The position numbers were made by a program, and so were the translations under genes. From contig NZ_CP159508.1 of NCBI RefSeq assembly GCF_051131155.1, positions 1,922,001 through 1,986,000 on the forward strand: a stretch of DNA of 64,000 bases, given 5' to 3'. Positions 26,794 to 34,668 of this stretch are shown piece by piece (the stretch's first letter is position 1; every line of letters starts with the position of its first letter). This DNA is from Pseudanabaena minima. Its GTDB lineage: Bacteria; Cyanobacteriota; Cyanobacteriia; Pseudanabaenales; Pseudanabaenaceae. The notes below the pieces were generated by a model. That model was not told the origin of the DNA. It ran no database searches and saw nothing but the letters and a program-made list of their open reading frames with translations.

Positions 26794-28089
26794 TTAAATA
26801 AATGGCAGAAAGATTGTTAGGATTTCACCGTCATAAGCCGAACTAGTAGAATGCATTCTGACGGTCAGCTTTCCGCCGAGCGCTTTTAGTAAAGTCTTTG
26901 TAGTTGGCAAACTCAAACTTAAGGTTCCAGTCTCAGGTTGCAGCATCAGCCATTGCCCTACTGCCTTGAGTAATGGTAAGTCCCCCCCACCTTGTCGCGT
27001 TACTTGTGATTGAAACTGTAGCTTTAGATATTCACCAGCACTGGTTAGGATAAGCTGAATATGACTATCGGGCGGAAAACTGCGAACTAAGCGATCAATT
27101 AGTCCATTGAGAACTTGAGAGAGCAGGGGAGCATTGCTCAAAATTGCAGGAATCTCCGTCGGTAAGATCATTTCTAAGGATATCTGTCGTCGCCCAGCAT
27201 GTTCTTGCCAACGCATAAACCCATCACTCAAGATCTCTTCTATTTGGGTTGCTTCCAACATAATTGCGTAACTATCAAGTTGCGCGGCTTCAAAAATCAA
27301 ATTAAATCGCTCAATCTGCTCTGTACATTCTGCATCAACTCGATCTAATCGCGTTTTTACTTCCGCCGATATATCTTTACGACGCTTTAGCGATCGCACC
27401 AACATACGGATCGTCGTCAGCGGAGTTCGCACCTCATGGGTAATTGCCTTGATGATATCAACTTCTTGGATTTCAGGGATCGATAACTCCTGATGAATTG
27501 AAGACTGTGCCATTAAAATGGTGCTAAATCTTGCCATGATTGCATAGGAAGGCAAGTTAAGCGGAAATTGTTGCAGCTTTTTTTGTAATAAATTCTGTTG
27601 ATCATTACGCCGAATCCGCGTTAGAAGCACAGCGATCGCCGCTTGAATAGCATGGGGATGAAGTGACCAAATACAGCTATGACTTTTTGTCGATGAGAGA
27701 ACTAAAACACTAAAAATGTCAGTGACTAAAATGCAAAACCATTCTTGATTGAGGGGATCGGCTTTGGGGAGCGGGACAACTTGAGTGTTGCTAATTGGTA
27801 AAGAACCTGCTGGGAATAGTGAAGATTTACTGGTAGTAAATACCCAAGTTTGTAATTCGGGTTGGCGATAGACCGCATTCGGAAAAATATATGGATGATG
27901 AGTTAACAAAAAGCCTTTGAGCTGTGGCTGCATCGAAAATTGCTGGAGAACAGCAATCAATTGATACCAAAATTCCTTTGCGTCAGTTTGATGCAACTCT
28001 TCAACAAACTCACGGGTTTGCAGATCTTGATGCAGTGCTTCGTATATTGTCGCCAATCCTGTTGCCAATGTTTCGTCATCCTCAAGCAA
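26794..28089 (-). CDS. Histidine kinase-like protein with degenerate ATPase domain
   Basis: This 431-residue protein (TTG start; a TGA lies a few codons upstream) has a DICT-like or GAF-like N-terminal half. A clear dimerisation helix contains ITHEVRTPLTTIRM, with the phospho-His near residue 218. The C-terminal domain keeps an N-box-like stretch (LSQVLNGLIDRLVRSF) but has no DxGxG motif and no GTGLGL G2 box, so ATP binding is doubtful. It may accept or pass phosphate, or work as a partner of another kinase. It precedes the DUF3685 response regulator. Confidence 0.78.
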   Translation of the reverse strand: MLEDDETLATGLATIYEALHQDLQTREFVEELHQTDAKEFWYQLIAVLQQFSMQPQLKGFLLTHHPYIFPNAVYRQPELQTWVFTTSKSSLFPAGSLPISNTQVVPLPKADPLNQEWFCILVTDIFSVLVLSSTKSHSCIWSLHPHAIQAAIAVLLTRIRRNDQQNLLQKKLQQFPLNLPSYAIMARFSTILMAQSSIHQELSIPEIQEVDIIKAITHEVRTPLTTIRMLVRSLKRRKDISAEVKTRLDRVDAECTEQIERFNLIFEAAQLDSYAIMLEATQIEEILSDGFMRWQEHAGRRQISLEMILPTEIPAILSNAPLLSQVLNGLIDRLVRSFPPDSHIQLILTSAGEYLKLQFQSQVTRQGGGDLPLLKAVGQWLMLQPETGTLSLSLPTTKTLLKALGGKLTVRMHSTSSAYDGEILTIFLPFI

Positions 28090-28436
28090 GCTAGTTATAT
28101 CATTTCAAGAAACTGCACTTAAGCCATTATGTAAGCCCCTGTAACACCAAAACATAAAATGGCTATGCCATTTTATGTTTTTAAAACCCTTACGGGTTGT
28201 TGTTAATTAACAAAAGTGTCACAACACTTTTGTTAATTTGTCAGTAACTAGGCATAAAAAAGCTCAAGAAGAAACTAAAGCAACACAGTCTAAGATCCCC
28301 GACTTTTTCTAAGCAAGCAAAGACTATTTGCAAATTCACCAAAAAAAGTCGCGGATCTGTGCATTTACAGGGTTCTCTTAATGACCTACTTAACCTATTT
28401 AATTAAGTCATTCAGTGAAGTTTCGCAAAAGTAAAA
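28090..28436. other. Intergenic stretch with a composite repeat and a long imperfect hairpin
   Basis: It holds the ~100-bp three-hairpin repeat (reverse orientation, 28145-28240) and, further on, GATCCCCGACTTTTT near 28292 facing AAAAAGTCGCGGATC near 28346, an imperfect hairpin. No gene is seen. Confidence 0.6.
28145..28240 (-). repeat. Composite three-hairpin repeat, copy 1 (reverse)
   Basis: Read on the minus strand it has the same order as the copies at 37618 and 54198: an arm pair around ACAAAAGTGT/ACACTTTTGT, a small ACCC/GGGT hairpin, then CATAAAATGGC-TAT-GCCATTTTATG. This copy has diverged at its outer ends. Confidence 0.8.
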
Positions 28437-28955
28437 TTACCGTCCTTGAGTTAAAGCAGTTTCAGCACGGTCAAACTCTTGTAACAAGCGATCGCGAACC
28501 TTAGCAGGTACTGCACGCTTGATCGAACCATTGTAGTACCCTGCCAAAGTATTCAATGCAGTTAGCATTGTTGTATAGGAATACAAACCACTCTTTTCGC
28601 GATCGGCGCGATAACGGGATACATAGGCATTAATTTTGTATCTTGCTGATGTTTTAACCGCAGCACGGTTTTCAGCATCTTCTGGTAGATTAATCGCTTC
28701 TCGCAACGTTTTGATCGTGTCAGTTGTATCAGCGAGATAATTACCTGTCAAACCTGCATTGACAAGCGTTTGTATTTCTTTCGTTGATAACACTTCACCC
28801 TTTTTAGCAAACAATGCAGCATTTGCTGCTGGGGTAAAACTGCTAAGTACCACTAAGGCAACCAGTGTAAAAGCGATTGCCGAACGACATAAGCCTTGTA
28901 AAGTACCTTTTAAAACTTCTAAAGACTTACATAAAGACTCGTATTTTGCCTTCAT
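28437..28955 (-). CDS. psb27: Psb27 photosystem II assembly protein, no lipobox cysteine
   Basis: This 172-residue protein has the Psb27 core: GLTGNYLADTTDTIKTLREAI, then INAYVSRYR, SYTTMLTALNTLAGYYNG and RLLQEFDRAETAL. Psb27 binds the lumenal side of CP43 during PSII assembly and repair. The N-terminus is a long signal (hydrophobic residues 26-42) ending ANAAL, which fits signal peptidase I. Most cyanobacterial Psb27 proteins are lipoproteins with a cysteine at this point; here none is present, and Cys-9 and Cys-23 lie before the hydrophobic core. The gene is alone in its unit. Confidence 0.92.
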   Translation of the reverse strand: MKAKYESLCKSLEVLKGTLQGLCRSAIAFTLVALVVLSSFTPAANAALFAKKGEVLSTKEIQTLVNAGLTGNYLADTTDTIKTLREAINLPEDAENRAAVKTSARYKINAYVSRYRADREKSGLYSYTTMLTALNTLAGYYNGSIKRAVPAKVRDRLLQEFDRAETALTQGR

Positions 28956-29293
28956 ATTTATAAAAATACATATTTGTTGTCCCTCTAATCTTATGGCTTT
29001 TCGGGCAACCTCCCCTAGTATCCAAAGGAGGGGATCGCAATGTTATGGTTTCATGACATTGCGATCCCCCATTAAATTTGCCCAAGTGATCGCCACAACA
29101 ATGACAGGTATTTGGTTTTGGCTAAGTATTTGTACTGAAAACTCTTAATAAACTTGTCTAAACCAATAGAAGATAACCCTTTCAGCCATTGACCTTCTCC
29201 GAAAATTTGGCAAAATGTATTTAGCTACAGACCGAACCCTCAGTTCAGTGCAACTGAGGTAGATACCATTAAAAGCAGTTGGAGGTTAATTGT
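28956..29293. other. Divergent intergenic region with a 14-bp-stem hairpin
   Basis: GGGGATCGCAATGT (29030-29043) pairs exactly with 29056-29069 across a 12-base loop. The remainder should hold the promoters of psb27 (minus) and the DUF4912 gene (plus). A strong ribosome site GGAGG at 29281-29285 fixes the DUF4912 start. Confidence 0.6.
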
Positions 29294-30577
29294 ATGGCGA
29301 GGGAACGTCCTCCCCTAGAAGAAATGACCTTGCGTCAACTTCGCAAAGTAGCAGCAGAGCTAGAGATTTCTCGTTACAGTCGAATGCGAAAATCACAGCT
29401 CTTAGCTGATATCCAAACTATTCTTACGGCTCAAGGTGCAGCCTCAACCCAAGCAGATCGTAGTAACTCGGAGACACAGGAAATCGTGGAAGCATCAAAG
29501 TTTAATTTAGGTAGTGAAGAAACTGAAGAAGCCCTAGAATCACTTGCTGCCATTGATCAAAGTATCGGTGATTTGCCAAGTGGTTATGGTGAAAGTCGAA
29601 TCGTTCTATTACCTCGTGATCCTCAATGGGCTTACGTGTATTGGGATGTGCCAAATTCTCAAAAGGAAGAATTACGTCGTCAAGGTGGACAGCAGTTGGC
29701 TCTACGTTTATATGATGCCACTGATATCAACTTGGACTACCAAACTCCCAATAACTTACAGGAATATAACAGCGATGAACTCGCTCGCGAATGGTACTTA
29801 CCAATACCAATTAGCGATCGCGACTATGTAGCCGAACTTGGCTATCGTTGTGCTGATGGTCGTTGGTTAGTGTTAACGCGCTCCAAAGTTGTTCACGTTC
29901 CCCCAGTATTCCCATCGGAATGGGTAGAAGACAACTTCATTACCGTACCTTGGGATCAAACACTCAAGGGTCAGACCTTCTTCACTCTGGTTCCTCCAGC
30001 TAAGAAAGTTGCTCCTGCTCCCGAAGAAACAGCTACTACCAGCAGCGATACTTCCTACGACGAAATCTTTAATATTGCCCGTGAAGCTGAAGTACAGAGA
30101 ATCTCTGGCTCTCTATATGGCTCTATGCAGCATGAGTCGGGAATTGGTATGGCTCCTGAGTCAATTAGTTCCTATGTCTTCCCATCTGGTGCAGGATTGT
30201 TTGCAGGTGCGGCAGGGGCAATCAGTGCTAGCGGCATTAACTACTCTGGCATTGGCATGTCCAGCTATAGTTTCTTCTCTAGCGAAGCTCCCATCCGCCC
30301 TCGCCAATTCTGGCTAGTTGCTGATGCTGAATTGATTGTCTATGGTGCAACTGAGCCTGATGCTTCTGTCACCATTGGTGGTCGTCCGATTAAGCTCAAT
30401 GCTGACGGTACATTCCGCTTCCATACTTCTTTCCAAGATGGTATTCAAGATTATCCAATCTTTGCAGTTGCTGCGGATGGCGAACAAAATCGCGCTATTC
30501 ACATGAAGTTCGAGCGTCAAACCCTTGAGCGTCGCACTAACACCAAAGAGGAAGCTATTCCTGAATGGATCAGCTAA
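29294..30577 (+). CDS. DUF4912 protein with N-terminal SAP/Rho-like helix pair
   Basis: Start ATG 29294 follows GGAGG by 8 bp. The 427-residue protein begins with a Rho-N/SAP-like motif (TLRQLRKVAAELEISRYSRM, then KSQLLADI), which binds nucleic acids in other proteins. The DUF4912 domain follows at about residues 90-230 (RIVLLPRDPQWAYVYWDVP, REWYLPIPISDRDYVAELGY). A Gly/Ser/Ala-rich linker leads to a small C-terminal beta domain (ELIVYGATEPDASVTIGGRPI). This arrangement is common in cyanobacteria, and the function is unknown. The mix of a nucleic-acid motif with a sugar-binding-like fold is the only hint. Confidence 0.85.
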   Translation: MARERPPLEEMTLRQLRKVAAELEISRYSRMRKSQLLADIQTILTAQGAASTQADRSNSETQEIVEASKFNLGSEETEEALESLAAIDQSIGDLPSGYGESRIVLLPRDPQWAYVYWDVPNSQKEELRRQGGQQLALRLYDATDINLDYQTPNNLQEYNSDELAREWYLPIPISDRDYVAELGYRCADGRWLVLTRSKVVHVPPVFPSEWVEDNFITVPWDQTLKGQTFFTLVPPAKKVAPAPEETATTSSDTSYDEIFNIAREAEVQRISGSLYGSMQHESGIGMAPESISSYVFPSGAGLFAGAAGAISASGINYSGIGMSSYSFFSSEAPIRPRQFWLVADAELIVYGATEPDASVTIGGRPIKLNADGTFRFHTSFQDGIQDYPIFAVAADGEQNRAIHMKFERQTLERRTNTKEEAIPEWIS

Positions 30578-30595
30578 GTTCTAAAAAGACCTTGT

Positions 30596-30636
30596 AAATA
30601 AAGAAAGGCGGCGCTTCGCGCCGCCTTTCTTTATTT
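30596..30636. terminator. Perfect palindrome, 19-bp arms, bidirectional terminator
   Basis: Arms are exact around TTC with a GGCGGCGC core and AT-rich ends. It sits between convergent genes 30577 and 30650. Confidence 0.8.
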
Positions 30637-30649
30637 GGGTTTTAAGATT

Positions 30650-32932
30650 CTATTTAAAACTTGTATCGCTATAAACAGCAACAGGAACACGCTTAAAAGC
30701 AGGTGTGCCACAACGCTGATCAATGGGAGCGCTAAAGATGGCATTAACTTCAGGATAAAACATTAGCGCTGAACCTTCACGGATTTGTCCATAGATGATT
30801 TCCACATTTTCCATTTTGCCTGCATTTCCTTTTACTGTTATAGATTGATGTTCTTGAAAGCCAGTGCGATCGCCATCCATTTTATTCATCAAAATGCAAT
30901 TGCGATGGGGCATTCCCCGATAATAGTCACCATCTTTATACACAACGGTATTGTGTTGTGAATAGCTGCGACCAGTCCCAAGGGAAAGAACAATTGCTTG
31001 AGCATTTTTGGGCAAATCAAAGCTAGAAATCGTTGGCAATTCTAGCTTAGGTAAGGGAGTGGCAAACATTTGGGCTTTGCCCGATCGCGTGGGAAATTTT
31101 GGCTCATGGAAGATCCGATTGGCGATCGTAAATTCTTGATTCGTATCATCAATTTCACCGATTTTTTCGTAATTTGGAATAGTCTTGGCAATTAGTTGAC
31201 GTACATATTTTGTGTCTTGGAGCGATCGCCAATTTAATACATCATCACCATGCAGGCGAGCAGCAAGTTCGGTTATAAATTCAACTTCAGAAATTACTTC
31301 TGTATCTTGTCGTTGACTAAGATGAGATGTTCCCTCATCATTTAGACGCACAAAGTTATTGCCAGACTCGGTTGTAGTCTTGTGAGGATTCTCAAAACGG
31401 GCAAATACAGGCAGGATTAGCGTGTTTGCGTGAGCTAGTCCATGAAAATGTCCAAGGTTCGGTTTTGTAGAAATATAAATAATAGTTTCGATATTACCTA
31501 AAGCACGTTTAGCTTGAGTTAAGTCGGGATTTGCAGCGTAGATATTGCCACCCAGACAAAGCAATGTATCGATCTGATGGCGATCGCTTGCTTCGATCAA
31601 GGCGCGAGTATCGTAGCCTTGCACTCGACTAAGAGGACGTTGTAATAATTTCTCTAAAGCTTGCATAACCTCTTCTTTAAGTTGAATCGTCACTCCCATT
31701 GACCCAAAACCCTGCACATTAGAATGTCCGCGAATCGGCATCGTGCCTGCGCCTTCTTTACCCACATTGCCTGTCAAGATGGCAGTATTGGCAATGCTAA
31801 ACACATTGTCAACGGCATTAGAATGCTGCGTAATTCCCATCGCCCAAGCAAATACCACCCGTTGCGAAGTTCCAATCATCTGGGCGGCGATTTCGATTTC
31901 TTCGCGGGAAACTCCACAAGTATTGAGAATTTCTGCCCAATCTAGCGATCGCACCTGATCGATTACTGCTTCCCAACCTTCTGTATGTGCTTTCAGAAAA
32001 TCATAATTGACTAAATCATTCTCAATCAGCGCTTTTTGAATTCCTAGAAAAACCGCCGTATCGCTACCTGAAATCGGCTGAATATAATGGGAAGATATTT
32101 CAGAACCTTTAAGAAAAGATTTAATGGGATAGGCAGGAGAAGCAAATTTAACTAAACCAACTTCAATGAGAGGATTAATAACAATCACTTTACCGCCGCG
32201 ATCGCGTAGTTTAATCAATTCATTCATCAAGCGCGGATGGTTGGCAGGAGCATTCGAGCCAATCAGCACGATACAATCGCTTTGTTTGAGATCGGCAAGG
32301 TTAACCATCGAAGTCCCAGAGCCAAATACTTCCTTTAACCCAATCGTCGAAGGTGCGTGGCAGAGATCGGAGCAGTCAGCAAGGTTATTCGATCCCAGCG
32401 ATCTCAACAGTAATTGCAAGAGATAAGCGGCTTCATTCGATGAACGACCTGAACTATACGAGGCAAGACGTTCTGGTGATTTCTGGAAAGCTGTGACAAC
32501 AATTTCATAGACTTCTTGCCATGAGATACGTTCATAGCGATCGCTATTAGCCCGTTTAATCACAGGAAAGCTCAGACGACCTAAGCGATCTGCTTCCATA
32601 GAGCTTAATTTTTGTAGTTCCGATATTGAATGACGTTCAAAAAAATGATGGGAAATTGGCTCCATTAATTCTGAGGCGATCGCTTCAACACTTTTGGCAC
32701 AGCGCTGCAAATTCTCTTCATCTTCATTCTGAAATCCACCTTTTTGTCCACCCGTTCCCCATGCACAGGACAGACAAGCACTCTTATGCAATAAGGTTTT
32801 CCATAGCAATCCTCCCTTCAGATCTAGCGTTTTCTCTGCCCAATACTTAATCACAGGTAGTCCTCCACCCATCTCAGGATGCTTAGTCTGTGAAGTGGCG
32901 ATCGCTATTTCTGAAGGTGTTGAGTCAGTCAT
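30650..32932 (-). CDS. FdhF/YdeP-family molybdopterin oxidoreductase
   Basis: ATG 32932 (MTDSTPSE) is preferred over an upstream start at 32965. The protein is about 760 residues. It has the molybdopterin oxidoreductase fold (SYSSGRSSNEAAYLLQLL, LIGSNAPANHPR, VVFAWAMGITQHSNAVDN, GNVGKEGAGTMPIRGHSNVQG). Early cysteines CLSCAWG (about residues 53-59) could bind one cluster, but a full Fe4S4 CxxC-x3-C motif is not seen, as is usual for YdeP-type proteins. The C-terminal Mo-cofactor domain (LSLGTGRSYSQHNT, MPHRNCILMNKMD) is present. The substrate is unknown; formate is not supported by context. No partner subunit is nearby. Confidence 0.85.
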   Translation of the reverse strand: MTDSTPSEIAIATSQTKHPEMGGGLPVIKYWAEKTLDLKGGLLWKTLLHKSACLSCAWGTGGQKGGFQNEDEENLQRCAKSVEAIASELMEPISHHFFERHSISELQKLSSMEADRLGRLSFPVIKRANSDRYERISWQEVYEIVVTAFQKSPERLASYSSGRSSNEAAYLLQLLLRSLGSNNLADCSDLCHAPSTIGLKEVFGSGTSMVNLADLKQSDCIVLIGSNAPANHPRLMNELIKLRDRGGKVIVINPLIEVGLVKFASPAYPIKSFLKGSEISSHYIQPISGSDTAVFLGIQKALIENDLVNYDFLKAHTEGWEAVIDQVRSLDWAEILNTCGVSREEIEIAAQMIGTSQRVVFAWAMGITQHSNAVDNVFSIANTAILTGNVGKEGAGTMPIRGHSNVQGFGSMGVTIQLKEEVMQALEKLLQRPLSRVQGYDTRALIEASDRHQIDTLLCLGGNIYAANPDLTQAKRALGNIETIIYISTKPNLGHFHGLAHANTLILPVFARFENPHKTTTESGNNFVRLNDEGTSHLSQRQDTEVISEVEFITELAARLHGDDVLNWRSLQDTKYVRQLIAKTIPNYEKIGEIDDTNQEFTIANRIFHEPKFPTRSGKAQMFATPLPKLELPTISSFDLPKNAQAIVLSLGTGRSYSQHNTVVYKDGDYYRGMPHRNCILMNKMDGDRTGFQEHQSITVKGNAGKMENVEIIYGQIREGSALMFYPEVNAIFSAPIDQRCGTPAFKRVPVAVYSDTSFK

Positions 32933-33011
32933 AGTTTTGCATAAAATTGATAAACCATACACCAAATAAGTATTATTGCTCTTCTCCCTTGTATTTTTTA
33001 AAAAATGAAGT

Positions 33012-34142
33012 TTATATAGATCGCTTGAGTGTTACAGCAAAAGTACTACCTTTACCAACTTGACTGATTACATGGATACTGCCTTCCATTTTTTGTACTA
33101 ATTCATTGGCGATCGCTAACCCTAAACCTGTCCCTGCAATCTCACCCTCTGCCTGTCTACCACGGAAATTACGTTCAAATAAGCGCGGCAAATCTGCATC
33201 AGGAATGCCCACCCCCGTATCTTGGACATAGATATAAACTGTGTCGGGTTTAACATCTGCACCTAATAATACATAGCCACCCTTGGGCGTGTATTTGAGC
33301 GCATTCTCAGCAAGATTGCTGATCACTTCTCTCAGTGCCGACTCATTTCCTAACACTTTGGGCAAATGGGAAGGGATATTTGATAGAAATTGAATATTCC
33401 GTTCTTGAGCGATCGCACTGGCAAAATTGGTAATTCCATCCAGAATTTCACTAAGATCGACTGCTTCGAGTTCCATAGCAGCAGGTAAAAGCGCCTTTTC
33501 ATGTTCAGCTTCCGATAGCAAAAGTGGAGCAGGGCGATCAGCTTCGCTGAGCAAATCTTGAATATGCTGAGTTTCGCGCAAAATTCCCGTTACAAACTTT
33601 TGATTAGGATCATCAGCAACAATCCGCCGTGATAATAACTGGGCAAAGGTGCGAATTGCGGTGAGAGGATTGCGGAGTTGATGCAGCAGTGAGGCTAAAA
33701 AATTGCTTTGTTCTTCGTAATTGCGTTGTTGGTTAGCCGCTAGCCATTGATTGCGGCGATCAAGCGCACAGGCGATCGCTAAAGTATTGGCGATTTGCTG
33801 AATTTGTGATTGTTCATAATCAAACCAGTCCCGATCTTCCCGTCCCGTCATCAAAAAGCCTAAAATTGCCTCTTCATAAATTAAGGGCAAGACAAAGCGA
33901 CGTTGTCTCACCAAGCCACTAGCACCTATCGACAAAATAGGATAATTCTCAGCCGCAAAAGCCTCTGGCAGAGCAATCGCCCCCTCTTCTGGAAACACAG
34001 CAACTTCGATCAAATTTGGTGGCATCCCATCCGCGACATTTTCGGTAATATACATGGCGCTAGCTACTGCACCCAAGCTCTGGGTCAGTAAAATAATTTG
34101 CGATCGAGCTAGGGCGATGAGGTCGGGACTCGCGGAGAGCAT
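33012..34142 (-). CDS. GAF-domain soluble histidine kinase
   Basis: This 376-residue protein has a short GAF domain (about 10-135), then HisKA with LLHQLRNPLTAIRTFAQLL (phospho-His near residue 154), an N-box NLAENALKY, DTGVGI and GTGLGLAIA. No membrane segments or receiver are present, so it is a soluble orthodox kinase. The H-box HQLRNP differs from the more common HEIRTP but is typical of a cyanobacterial kinase group. The GAF lacks the cysteine motifs of cyanobacteriochromes. The partner regulator is not adjacent. It is divergent from the 34242 gene. Confidence 0.88.
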   Translation of the reverse strand: MLSASPDLIALARSQIILLTQSLGAVASAMYITENVADGMPPNLIEVAVFPEEGAIALPEAFAAENYPILSIGASGLVRQRRFVLPLIYEEAILGFLMTGREDRDWFDYEQSQIQQIANTLAIACALDRRNQWLAANQQRNYEEQSNFLASLLHQLRNPLTAIRTFAQLLSRRIVADDPNQKFVTGILRETQHIQDLLSEADRPAPLLLSEAEHEKALLPAAMELEAVDLSEILDGITNFASAIAQERNIQFLSNIPSHLPKVLGNESALREVISNLAENALKYTPKGGYVLLGADVKPDTVYIYVQDTGVGIPDADLPRLFERNFRGRQAEGEIAGTGLGLAIANELVQKMEGSIHVISQVGKGSTFAVTLKRSI

Positions 34143-34241
34143 GGGAAAGTAAAAACTATGTAAATCTCAGTATAACTCTCCAATGAGTTGATGCTAGTAT
34201 CTGTAGCAATTAATGAATGTAATCAGACATTCCTTTGCCCT

Positions 34242-34544
34242 ATGAAAAAATCATCCTTAGCTCTTGTAAGCAGTCCTGCTCTATTGGCAACTTTTTTAGC
34301 CTCAGGTACTCCTGCTTTAGCAAACACCAGCATTAGCTCTAGTATCAGCAAAGATCCTGATATTTATGCAGAATCAATTGTAATTACCAAAATCACTACT
34401 GAGTCAAATAGCCAATCCCTTAGCGATCGCAATGATCTCACCAATATTTTAACCAGCGATCGCATAGGTGATCTTGCAATCAGTGAGTGCGGCTGTGACT
34501 GTATGGGATGTCGTCAAGCTGTTCTGTCACTATTCTCAAAGTAA
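34242..34544 (+). CDS. Small secreted protein with C-terminal Cys cluster
   Basis: ATG 34242 gives 100 residues with a signal peptide (MKKSSLALVSSPALLATFLA, cleavage after ALA near residue 28). The mature part is Ser/Thr/Asp-rich and ends ISECGCDCMGCRQAVLSLFSK. The four cysteines in CGCDCMGC could bind a metal or form disulfides. No known family is recognised. It has its own terminator, which overlaps its stop codon. Confidence 0.65.
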   Translation: MKKSSLALVSSPALLATFLASGTPALANTSISSSISKDPDIYAESIVITKITTESNSQSLSDRNDLTNILTSDRIGDLAISECGCDCMGCRQAVLSLFSK

Positions 34545-34579
34545 TAAAAAGGAGGTGCTAAGCACCTCCTTTTTATTAC
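34539..34579. terminator. Perfect palindrome (19-bp arms) including the gene stop codon
   Basis: AGTAATAAAAAGGAGGTGC-TAA-GCACC... is exact over 19 bp on each side. The left arm starts in the last codon of the 34242 gene and includes its TAA. Confidence 0.88.
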
Positions 34580-34668
34580 TGGGTTTTAAGAACTGCGATC
34601 GCGATGAACGTTTGTGGGGTGCGCTTCAGTTACACTAATAGGAAGCCATTTTATAAAAATAAGTATAT

